The translations under genes and the position numbers were made by a program. A stretch of DNA of 64,000 nucleotides. Origin: Neospora caninum Liverpool (Eukaryota > Apicomplexa > Conoidasida > Eucoccidiorida > Sarcocystidae). Of the stretch, positions 25,701-37,617 are shown piece after piece. The notes under the pieces are model-generated. The model did no database searches and had not been told where the DNA came from. It saw only the letters and a program-made list of their open reading frames with translations. The stretch is taken from positions 744,001 through 808,000 of the forward strand of contig NC_018397.1 of NCBI RefSeq assembly GCF_000208865.1, given 5' to 3'. Within the stretch, counting starts at the first letter, position 1. Each line of letters starts with the position of its first letter.

Positions 25701-28700
25701 GAGGCCGTCTCCGCAGTTCTGGACCACGCAGCGGATTGCGAGGGACTTTGCCAGATCCTTGACAGTTTCTGTTTTTCCAGTTCCGGCAGGCCCCGCAGGC
25801 GCGCCGCCGAGGTAGAAACTCAGCGCGGTGGTGAGTGTCATGACACAGCGGTCGGTGAGCGGGGTGATGACCAGGCGGCCGTTTAGACCTTCGTATTCGT
25901 ACGAGTACCTGCAGGTGACAAGCAGAAACAAGAAAGGATAGACAAGAGAGGGTAAATAGAAGGGGAGGGAAAAGAGAGGATAGAGAAAAGAAGAGAGAAA
26001 CGAGCATATAGAGAAGAGCGGAGCGCGAAGGGAGAAAAGTCGAGGTGAGTGGAGAGGAGGGTGAGAGTGCAGAGGGCTGAGGCGACGCCGGAAAAACCGT
26101 AGCTTTTTCTCGCTGGTGGCGAGACGAGTTGAGAGAGCCGAGGGGCAAGTCGCACGAGGACATGTCAACCAAGCAGGGAGCGCACAATTGAAGGACGACA
26201 GGCAGGGTGGATGGGGACGAAACAGCCTAGTTCTTCTAGGGCTCTTCCCGCCCCAGTCCAGCCTCCTCATATTGGTCTCCGTGTCACAGAGTCCTACCTA
26301 CAGTCTCCGGATCATACTATCATGTGTGGTTTAAAGCGAAGGGATAGAGAAAAAAGAAGATCCAGCAGCATGCGGTTCCCGCCGGGACCGCGCCGTCTGG
26401 GGACCCTCCAGAGGTGAGGCTCTTGAGCACAAGGAACCGCTTCGAAGCGACTGGCCTCCACTGGCCTCTGCGTGTGCTCGGACGTACCCAAATTCGCCGG
26501 CGCACTGCCGGACGGCAATGTCGTCGGCCTCCTTCTCCCAGTAAAAACGCAGCTGGCTTTCCCACTCAAACTCCCGCGTGTTGAAAATCGCGTCGCGCAC
26601 GAACCTAAAGAAAAGGCCGACGCTCTATGCATTCATGTGTATTGAGTTTAGCTTGGTACCCATTTATATGCCTATATAGATGCATGTATACGCAGAAAAG
26701 TCTGCATTCATGTATCTGTGTGTGTGTTCAGCCACGTGTGTTTGATTTCATGTGGAAATAAAACAAAGTGTATCGCTATTTAGACCTGAGTCTGTGAACA
26801 GAACCGGATATACGTAGACAACTCATGCAGCGAGAGAGAGAGAGAGCACTGCTGGTACATGCACACGCGCCGAGGCAGATCTGGGAAAGATTCATTCGTG
26901 TTTCTATCGATGTGTGCTAGCTCCTTCTGCAGGCACACAGAGGGGGGTCACATTTGTTACTTGTCTGACGACCAGGTTTTTCAGAGCCATGAAATCATTT
27001 TGGCGTGTACCTGTCAACCAAATCTCGGGCGTGGACATCCAGAATGATGAGTGTGTTGACCTTTCTGCGCGCGCGCGGATCGAGGGGCTGTCGCACCAAC
27101 TCGATGAGGTCGGTCAGCTGAAGAACGGGACGCAGGCCGGGAATTGGAAGACAAGACGAGAGGAAAAACAGTTAGAAAAGAGAGCACCAAGGCGAAGGAG
27201 TGAAGACGCGAACATGGAGATAGTCTTTTTTCTTCAGAGGGCGGCTGCTTTCGCTCGCTCGCCTCACTTGTCAGGGAAACCCGATCTCTGGTGGTTTTCT
27301 GCTGCTCGGTGCGCCTCTTGCTGCGGTCGTGTTTTGCTCTCCAGCGCGTTGGTCTTGCGTTTTCTCGCGACTTTTTTCTCGCCTCGCCCAAGGCTCTCTC
27401 TCACCTGTTGCGTCTGCTTTTCAGCTTCTTCCTTCAGCGCATGCTTGCTGCCACGGCCAACGCGCCGAAACGCGTCTTCGACGCGCCACGTCCACCAAAT
27501 TTGAGACCCCACGCAGGTGACCATGCCGAGCTGTTCGAGCACCCACTGCGTCCTGTGTCAAGAGGCAGAAGCGAAGCACACGCTCCCCCTTCCCTCGCCA
27601 TGCCTCAGGAGACACATGCAGAGAGACGGCAGATGCAAAGAGCGGAGCAGGGAGGAAGAAGCGGAAGAAGGCGAAGAGCCGAAGGGGGACGCCAACGCGC
27701 AGCCACGCGTATATTGCTGACGCGTCGCCACGGCGCTTGTCTACCTTTTCGACAAACCCCACATCCGGCAGCGGTTTTTTGAGCGCGCCGGCAGTTCTTC
27801 CTCTTGAGTGTGAAGGTCCATCTGTCCTTTTCGCTGCCCCCGAAAGTGGCGACATCGCCTCTTCTCTTACCTGGTCTTGTACGCGTAGTGGTACACTCCG
27901 GCTTTCGTGGTCCGGTGGAGAGTTCGCTTCATGGCCTCGTCAACATTTTTCACCCACTCCTCGGCGGGGCCTTCTGCCGTAACTACCTCGTGGAATCTGA
28001 AGGACTCGCCTTCTTCGGAAACCATGCCGGCGACCTGAGAACAGAGCGCAGACTGCATGCGCAGATCGCCATGTCACTGCCTCACTCGAGTGGGCTCTCG
28101 CGTCCCCCCGCCTGGCCGCGTCTCCTCTCCTCGAGCCGTTCGGTTTGGAAGCGCTTTCCTTGCCTGAGTGTCAGCCTCGAGAATCAGTTCTTTGCAGTTG
28201 TCGAAAAGTTTCAGCATCAGGGGCTGGATGGCCAGGGGGCTGCTCGAGCCGAGCACCGAGAGAAGTTCGTCGTCGGAAATGAAGCAGAATCTGGCAGGAG
28301 AAAAGACAAGACCCAGTCCCTGAGCGCCCGCAGGCGCCATGGCAGGCGGGGGAAGGCAAGAGGCAAAGCGCTAGCAAACACCCGTTGTCGATGAGGGTGC
28401 GTGACCAACCAGGTTCGCGCGTCCACGGGGGTTGACGAACAGCGCAAGGGCCCGCGGGAGAGGAGAGAGATCGACAAAAGGAAGGGATCGCGGGAACACG
28501 TGCCCAGCGTGACGAAAGCGGGTTCGTCTCGTTTCTTCCGGCAGGTCTTCTGCGTCTCCCCCGCTTTAGCTGTTTTGCTCAATGCGTGCGTGTCGACATG
28601 TGTGCAAAAGCGTTAGTGCAGAAGTGTGACTCTGGACAGGTATGCGCGTTTCGTTCTCACCGAGCGAAGGTCATGCGTTTGGCATCAAGGTAGTCTGAGA

Positions 28701-31700
28701 GAGATCTCTGACTCCGGTCTAGCTCCGCTGAGAGAGCCTTCAGGTCTTGCAGACGGTTCTCCGCACAGCAGGCGGACAAGACACTTGGATTTTGCGCAGT
28801 TTGCGACAAAATGGAGAGGAACTGCCGACGCACGACATCGAATTTTTTCGCCTCGTCGGGCAGTTGAAGCCGAATATCGACGGATTCAGTGAAGATGCCG
28901 TCCAAGTAGATCCACTTCCGTTGCACCTTCACAACCAGAGAGAAAAGCGAAAACCGCAACGTTCGACACCGCGGAGACGCGACAGCCGTTGGCGAGTGGA
29001 CGTGGAGACACGTTCAGTGGCGACCTTCGCAGAGGAGACGTCAGGGTGGTCTCGCGCCCTCGCCCCTGCCAAGAGGCGGCGACAGGCAGCACGACGAGAA
29101 GACCCGCATCCCGAGAATTCGGGAGTAGAGCTCAAACGGCGCGGCACACACACATGCGCAAGGCAGCGTGAAGGACGCGAAAACTTGGCACAGACTTCAC
29201 AACGCAGTCAGGACGCCACAGCACCCCGAATCGGCCAGCGCATCAACTCCGCATTCAGGTCCTCTCGCCAGTCGCGCGAGGCCCTGACTCAGAATCTCCA
29301 AAAGGAGGCCGTGGCGTGTTTTGCCGTTCCTACCCACGGTAGAAGTCGCTCGTGAGGCGCGTGCGCTTTTCCCTTCCTGCGGAGCGGTGGAAGCCGACGA
29401 GCGCGCGCTGTTCTCAACCCCTTCTCGCCACGCCGGTTTCGCGCGGCGCCACCTACCTGCAGCCACGCTTCGAAGACTTCTCGGATCGTGTTGAGCGTCT
29501 TCTCCCACTTTTTGATTTTTTCAATCACGACGGAAGCGAATCGAGATCCCACCATCGACTGTAGCTGGAGAATGTGGTCTTCGAGAGTCACGCGCAACTC
29601 TTCATTCGCCCGGAGCACGAAGCTCTGTTCTTCGGTTTTGTAGCGGCACATGTCGAGTGTCTGGGACCGCCAGCAACTCTCAATCTTGGCGATGTCTTTC
29701 TCCAGCTTCATTTCTTCCTGCGCGAGAAAGCGACCTGAGAACGCGACTCGAGAGGGTTTCCACAAGACACAAAGGAGAAAAAAGCGACCAAGGGACCGCC
29801 GCGGGGTGTCCGTGTCTGGGACGCACATTCCTTTCGTGCGGGAACAGAAAAGTACGGAAACGATGGCGTGGTGCCGCGAGAGCGGCAAAGCGCTTTTTTC
29901 GTACCTGAGCAATCTGCAGCGTATTTTGAACCTGGTCCGGGAACCTGGAGAGGTCCAGGTCGAAGACATTTTGCAGTTTGAACTTTTTGCTGTCGACCTC
30001 GAATTCGCACCCTGCCAGTGCCATTAACTGCCGCCAATGCTGCGGCCTCATGGCGTCGGTCTTCAGCCTCTCAATCAAAGGCACGGAGTTTCGAAAGCGC
30101 GCGATCGCTTGAGTCAGTTTCTGATACGTCTAAAAACAAGACACACGCACGTATGCATATACTGATATACACAAGTGTGCATGCATGTGTGTCTGCACGT
30201 GCGTGCATGTAGCCGTATATGTATATACGGCCCTCAAATAAGCACTACATATATTTATATATTTGCCATGTAGTAAAGGCATAGCAAAGAGAAAAACCGC
30301 AATCGAGGCATCATCGTGGAAGCCCAGATCCGCCTTACAGGAAGTTCTGCGAGAGCGGGGTAATCCTTCGGAAGTCTTCGCAGTCTTTTGGTGAATTCGT
30401 CGGTGCCGCGTTGCAGTTCCTAGAGACAGAACAACGAGGAATGGGCCCTGGCAAGGGACGGACAGTTGGGGGCCAGGGATCTTTACTCTCGGCCTGCTCT
30501 CAGACGCAATCCGTAGAAGACTCTCCGCACGAGGCACGAGACAGACTCGTAGACCTGCACGGGAGGTTGCCTCGGGCAAGACACACCGAGCGGGGTCTAC
30601 TTTTAGACTGTTATATTGGCATCTCTGGAGCGGCAAGGAGATAGGTAGGTGTAGCGAGCGTGTGAACGGACACGTTGACAGTTTCCTTAAAGGACGTTGT
30701 GAACTCCTGGGTAGCGAAGCACACAGAGGCAAGCATACAGAAACCGCTGCGGCGTGCTCCCGGTGCGGAGAGCTAGCAAACGTGGATGGAATTTTAGGTG
30801 AACGAAAACGGCCTGTCGGCAGCAGGCGACGTCTGCAGTCCATTTTGTCTTTACCGCGCGAGGTTGTTTTTCTCCGTGCGTCTTCGCTCGGTTTTTCTTC
30901 CGCTCACCTGCACGTCGAAGGTCGCCCAGGGTACGTTAGACCACTCCAGGACTGCATTCGTATGTTCGACGTAGAGGTGATAGACGACTTGCAGGAGCTG
31001 CACTGAACTGCGAATTTGGTCCAACTCGGGAAACGTGGTGAGGGGCAAGGAAAACAAAACTTCGGCTTTCGAGAGGGCGTCGCGCTGCGCCTGGAACCTC
31101 GAAAGTTCCTCGCTGTACGAGGCCAGAAGGGCGACTCCCTCATCGAGCTCCACGGCCGCCGCCCCCGGACCCGCTTGTTTGAATCGCGTGAGGAAAGCCT
31201 TGCATTCTGCGGCGAAGGCGAGGACCTGGGAAGCAAACAGAAAAAGACGGCGTGTGGGAATCCTCTGCCTCCTCACGGCGAATCGGAGACAAGACGACTA
31301 ACTAGGGTTGAGCTGAGACGGAAAGGGACGCATCGAATCAAAATCTCGTCTTCCCCTGTTCTTCCTTCCTCCGCCTGAGTTCCGTCTCTTTGCTTCTCGT
31401 TGTCTCACCTCGGCCTTCTTTTCCTGCGCGAAAACTTCTTTTTTCCGCTCCAGCTGCTTCTCCTTCGCCAGCGCGAGAGTCTTCACTCTCTGCCACGCAG
31501 TCGCCAGCTCGGCCTGCTGCTTCATCTGTGCCTCTTCGATGTAGCAGTCGTGCACGTGGAGCGTCCGGCACATGGCCTGGACGTCGGCGATGCGGATTTC
31601 GGTGTCCATGGAGATGCTTTTCACCGTGCTGATCTCGCTCAAGAGGAACTTGAAGGCTTCCATCGAGTCGGGGTTCTGTTCGAGGTTAGCTCTGGACAGG

Positions 31701-31966
31701 CACTCCGCAAAAACCCCCCGGAGAGAAAGAACCTGAAGACGGGGAACGCGGACAGAGACGCTACCGAGAGAAAAGGAGAAACGCAAAAGAGTGGCGTCTT
31801 CTGCCTCCAAGGAAAGCCGGTTCGAAGCGATTGCGGACACACAGAGACGCCTGTTCTCGCGTCGTCCTGCCTAAGCGGCGGACCTTTTCGAGAAGCGCGC
31901 ATGGACGCCAGCAAAAACGTGAGAGGGGTAAGTACACCGAGTTTCTACATTCATGGAGACCTGTAC

Positions 31967-31997
<31 letters not shown>

Positions 31998-34900
31998 TTG
32001 ATTTAGATGTACACACGCACATGTATGTCTGTATCGGTGTATCTGGCGAAGTCGTATCAGAAGGCAAAAGGTGTAATCTCGTTGTCCTCGAGGCACACAC
32101 ACTGCCCAGCCTACGGGGCGGCAGGCCTGTGCATGCAGCGAGGCCTCCACGCGCGTGGGATGTGAAGGAAGATTGAGTTGGAGACTCACAGACTCGTGTC
32201 GACCAGCTGGGTCAACTGCTGCAGTTCCCTGGTTGCAATCTGATTCAGAACGCGGCCGTACTCATTCACCCACTCGAGCGCCTGCGCCCGAAACCCCCTC
32301 ACAACGACGGAGGCGTCGATCTGGAGGAAGCCGACAACCTTCGTAGTCGGGAGAGCGCTCAACTCGGCTGCGAGCTACGGAAAAGAGACAGGGAAAGCAG
32401 ACTCAAAGAGAGGTAGAAGGGGACGACTGCAGACAGACGATGAACGACAGAAGAAGAAGAAGAAGAAGAAGAAGAAGAAGAAGAAGAAGAAGAAGAAGAA
32501 GAAGAAGAAGAAGAAGAAGAAGAAGAAGAAGAAGAAGAAGAAGAAGAAGAAGAAGAAGAAGAAGAAGAAGAAGAAGAAGAAGAAGAAGAAGAAGAAGAAG
32601 GGGTGCACGGAGAGGGAAGTGAAGGACATTGGGAGGACGAAGAGAAAGAAGGGAATGAAGGCGAGAGGGGCGCGGAGAGAGAAGAGAAAAACCATAAGAA
32701 AGAAGACGCATTTCATCAAGAAGATGCTACTTTCAAAGGTGCGGGTGGGCGAAGCAGAGAAGAGGAATGCGAAAAAAATCAGCAACGGAATCGTCAATGC
32801 GCTTGGACACATAACCTCGACACAATGTCACAGGTGACCCATCGTGCGGAACTTTCGCCGCAGGAGCTCGAAGGCAAACTGTTTAGAAGAACGAAGAGAA
32901 GTCGAAGGAGGCAGGTAAACAGAGAAACCCGATGGAACGGTGATATAAGACTCTCTGTGACTCCTCCAGTCACTGTTCGTTAGTTTGGAAAGCGGTAAAC
33001 ACACGCAGATGAAAATTTAGAACGCTCAAGAGAGGCAGGTAGAGAAGAAAAATGTGAAGTGAAGGCATATGTTGGTCGTGTGGAATATAGGGAGATTACC
33101 TTTTTGTAGGCTGAGATGTGTACATCGAAGTAAACAATCCTTGGTCTCTTGTCCACGAGCTTCTCCAGGTCGGCTTTCCTCTTGAGGTCCCACAGCCCCC
33201 ATTGTGTGTCGTATTTCTTCCAGCTCCGGACATACTTTGAGATGTTCTGAAAAGGTATTCCCGGGCGAAAAAGCGGGTGAAAACGACATCCCAGGAAACT
33301 GAGGGTTGTCTACTTCGATGTTCACATCGCGTACAAAAAGACATCGCTTTACGGTCTACATGCAACGGCCGCCTTCTCATGTCACGTTTATCTTCTGCGT
33401 GTATAGCTACAAGCGAAAGCCGTACCCTACCTTCACAGATACCGATATGCACATATATATACACATATGCGTATATATATATATATATATATACATATGA
33501 ATATTTATATGTACGTGGGAGGTCCCGTGCATAGGCAAGTGTACGTCTATGCAAAACACCTGTGCTATTCAACTACACATTTCTGCAAGTACAAGAAACG
33601 TAGCAGAAGCATGCATCGAAATGGGTCTATTGTGGAATGCCGATCAAGAAGCAGCTGTGCAGCTAACGTCCTCTCGCTGAACCGTCAGTCTCTTGACCCC
33701 TCCTCGGCCGAGAGCGCGACGCGAGAGAGCGACAGTGAGAGAGAAGGTGGAGGAATCGGCTAATATTCGGTGAAACGGAAAAAAGGCACTTGCACGTCCT
33801 CTCTGTTAGCGGCGACTCCGCATGCTGACAGACCCAATATTCCTAGGGCTGTTCGCAGTGCTTGTTTCAGCGGTGAAACGTTGATTTTTGCGGAACCCCT
33901 GTTTGTCTTGAGGCGTTGACTTCGCCCCCCCTCCTCCAAGGCTTGTGGGAAATCGCGGAAGTCACGAATTTCCTTCAGTGGCACAAATCGGCAGGTAGGT
34001 AGACCTCCTCTCGGTCAGCGGAAGACGGACGGATACAGTTAGAGAGAGCAGTTGCTCGACACGTGGGCATCGGCGCAGATAGACTCTCTACAGCTACACG
34101 CCGTCTTTACAGGCAGGACCGCACCTGCAGAGCTGTGTGTGTGTTTGCAGCTACGCATCTGGTGCGGTATTCCAGCAGTTGCGCAACGGCGCTTCGACGG
34201 GATTGGTATATCTGCGCTTTCGCAAGGCGTCCTTCGTTTACCTGAAACACCTTCTGGATGGCTTGGTGGGTGGCGACAGTCATGTCGATCAGCGCAGGCA
34301 CTCTGGAAATCTCCGAGTAGAATGTAAAAGGCGGAGCTTGGGACTCCTCTTCTTGCCCCAGTTGAGAAGGGACACATCTTGGAGAAAAGACGGGGAGCAA
34401 AAAGAAGCAACGCAGCCTTCGTCGTCAGGCCGCCGAGAAACGGTTTCCCCCCACGCCACTGCACATGCAAACTGGAAAAATAGCGCTTGTCATTTCCCTG
34501 GCGCTCTACAAGCTTTTCGTTGGGTATTTGCATGCTGAAGGTTTTCTTCTTTGCTCCTTCGCTCGCTTCAACCGCCAAACTTGAATTCAGAAGATGCCCC
34601 AAAGACGTAACCGAAACGCTACGCCCACTACACGTGTGTCTACACACGCTGCAAAAGGCCCAAAAACTAGACGTGCTTACCTACATGCAGGCATCTGTAT
34701 ATATACATACGCTACATACACGCAGGCATCTGTATATATACATAAGCTTCTGTATATGTACGCCCACACAGGGAACACAGAAGACTGAGGCTCTCCCTGG
34801 TAGCCCCTTCACTGATGCCGCGTGAGCATCTCACTTGCAGGTGCCGTTCATCCACCGAACAAAGCGGGTGGCGGAGTAGAGAATATTTTGCATCAGACGC

Positions 34901-37568
34901 GAAATGATTTTGAAGATAGCTTGCGTTGAGCCGTGCACCACCACCTCCGCTTGATTGAAGTCCGCGCTCACCGTGATGAGAGGCGGCAGGCGGCTCCCAG
35001 TTGGATTGAGAGAGAAGAGGGCGCGTAGGGCACTTGTCCCTGGGAGGAAAACAAATACGTTGACGTCTAGATAGACAGGAAAAGCGACGGAGTCGAACGG
35101 CGACGTACGTGTTCCAACCTTAGAAAAGGAGCCACAGCTGTCGGGGCCGTTGCGGGATTTACCGCTTCGTTGTTTCCAGGCTTAAACAGCGCTGCTACTT
35201 TCCCAGGAAAGGTGTCGCCCCCTGCCGGACAACAGGATGTCCTTCCTTTCTCATGGAAGACAGTCCCGACAACTCGCTTTTCGCGCCTGGCACGCAGGCC
35301 GCGTGAAGCTGATGAAGAGCCTTCGAACCCACGTCGCAGTTCGACGAGCTTGACGGATTCGAAGACAAAAAGGAAAGGAAGGACCAAAAGCGCAGGCGCC
35401 TCACCTCGAATGAGCATCGTCGAGATGGCATTGAAGATTCGTCTTTCCCAGTAGTTGTAGTACTCAGCCATCGCCTCGCTGGTCCCGGTCATCGTCCCCT
35501 CAATGATCTCTTCGATTTTGATGATGTACGAGGTAATCGACTCGTACTTTGTTTGGAGGTCGTCGACGACCGCTGCTCGGTGTTTCTCAAAGTACTCGTA
35601 GAATTCCTAACAAGAGAAGAGCGGTATCTGGAGTTTAAAAGCGGTGGGGGTTGTGCCTTTTCTAATCAACTTTTTCTTCGTGTACGAGTCGTCGCCTCGG
35701 CTGATACTTCCTTCCACACGCGTGAGGACGGGGTACCGATGAGGAGAGTCGACACTGACGCAATCAAACACCGAGTAAACACATGGTTGATAAGACTGCG
35801 GGTTTGTATGACCCGACAGCTTTCTTCTTTGGCGTCTCAGGCGTGCCGACACGCGTTCATTTGACTGAAGCAAAAACGGTGTTCTACGCGTATTGGTGAA
35901 TGTCTGCACATGTGCATAGCCCCTCTTTCGTCAGGCACGGAGAACAAAGTTCACCTGAATATTGAACGGCTCCTCGGGGTTCCACTCGAGGTTTCTGACC
36001 AACTGCGCATCCTCAATTGCTTGCACAACTTCGCCTATGATCTCGGCGTTCTTTTCCACCTGATCTCGGAGCGTCCGAAAAGCCGTTACGGCTTTGTTGC
36101 AGTTGCTGATGAACTCCTCCGAGCCTAGGGAGGTCCAGTTCAGCGAGTTTAAACCGGGCTGGAGCCACCTGCGTTGAGAGCAAGACGCGGCTGCATTCCT
36201 ACGTGCAGGTGCGGCGCCTAGGCATTTGAATGGAGACTTGTCGTTTTTCAAGAACTTCCTGTGTTGCGTGAGAAAAGCGGTTGTGTGGTGGACGTGGCTC
36301 TTCCCAAGAAAGACGAGACACACGTGTCTCGGGGCACACTCCGCACGCATGGACGTCACAGTTCCTCAGTGTTGCGTGAATCTGTGTCGATCGTGAGAGC
36401 AGGGAATGCTTATTTGTTCGCAAGCGCCTGTCGCTTTTGGCGAAAGCTCCTGAAGGCAACCAGACACCTCGACCTGAAGATACAGGTTCAGCCTCAAAGG
36501 GCTCTAAACTGTACACTCCATGTCCAGGGGTTCTGGAAATTATGATGCCCACGGAATTCTTCTCTCACTTATCCAATTTTTCCAGATGGTTTATTAGCAG
36601 CCTCTCCTGAAAGGGTGGCATGCCCTCGCGGGCGGAGGCGAGGTGCTGGAGCATCTGGTCGAGCAGCCCGCAGTTTTCGATGTATTTTTCCTGGCGACGC
36701 AGAAGAGCAAAACGTGAGGCACCAGCAAACTGAGGAGCGTCCTAAACGGAATGCAGTGCTTCTTGTTCGGACGCGGAAGAGGCCTGGCAATGAGTTCAAC
36801 TGAAATCCAAAGCATTCTGCCGTCTTAAGCAGCCAGTGGGCGGTGCACATAATCATGAAGAGCGATGCGGCCTTTCGCCTGTAGAGCGCGCTGGGCTTTG
36901 TACCTACGCGTCGCGCTAGCAACTTCCTGCGGCTCGACAAAGCGAGGAACGCTGTCCAGAGGATTCGTGCTTGAGTGGATCGTTGTGGCTGTTCACGGAC
37001 TGCAAGACGGTTATGTGCGTCTCGTGGGGGCGGAATGGATATATAGCCAAGCCGGCGACACGAGAGTCAAGCAAGCAACTGGAAGGAGAACAGGGGCTGC
37101 GTGGGCTTACGGCAGAGTCTGTGTTGTTTTTCGGATGTCAATAGAGCATCAGGATACAGTCAAATACCTTTTGCAGAGCGACATTGAGAATTGTGTGCGG
37201 AATGTCGTTCCCGCCCATCTGGTTGAGAAAGCGGGCCTCTTGCATGACCACCCACAGCTCGGGAGCGAAGTTGACCTCATACTTGCCGTCTGCATTCTTT
37301 CTCAAGATGTTCATTTTCAAGCAATGCGCCACGGCGTTGCTTGTCCGAACCTGGAAACACAGGAACCCCGGCCCAGACGACCTGTCGCTGAGCATCCGTG
37401 TAGATATACAGCGCACCCCAAAAGCCTCGTGGTGAGAACAGAACGTGGCGCCGTTCAGGACAATAGTGGACACCGAGGCACGGATAAATATGCGTGTTTG
37501 ACATCTACACATATGCGCAAATAACTCTGCGTGTTTATTCGTCTATGAAGTTTGTACATATATATATA

Positions 37569-37617
<49 letters not shown>

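Larger units (their letters stand above)
26488..33246 (-). other. DNAH10: Dynein exons 19-32: linker (DHC_N2), residues 1115-1940
   Basis: Exons: 33100-33246, 32190-32374, 31409-31691, 30908-31225, 30339-30419, 29905-30129, 29457-29717, 28661-28926, 28164-28290, 27871-28034, 27745-27802, 27405-27545, 27011-27117, 26488-26604. The linker is the rod that swings across the AAA ring to give the power stroke. Landmarks are [80 protein letters not shown] and [11 protein letters not shown]. Exon 27 ends at a GC donor (28163-28162). Exon 29 is only 58 bases and has two usable phase-2 acceptors six bases apart (exon start 27802 or 27796). Confidence 0.92.

Noticed and set aside
28080..28163. Read-through extension of dynein exon 27 to a GT near 28080
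   Set aside because: It would leave an intron of about 48 bases and insert about 26 Arg/Gly/Thr-rich residues into a conserved block; the GC donor is simpler.
32375..32812. Long poly-Arg, poly-Phe and poly-Leu reading frames
   Set aside because: They are the three frames of the GAA/TTC microsatellite inside a dynein intron.
33760..33984. Possible extra dynein exon (minus-strand frame with [13 protein letters not shown])
   Set aside because: The flanking exons join VFQ to [12 protein letters not shown] in phase 0, exactly as the family requires, leaving no room for an insert.
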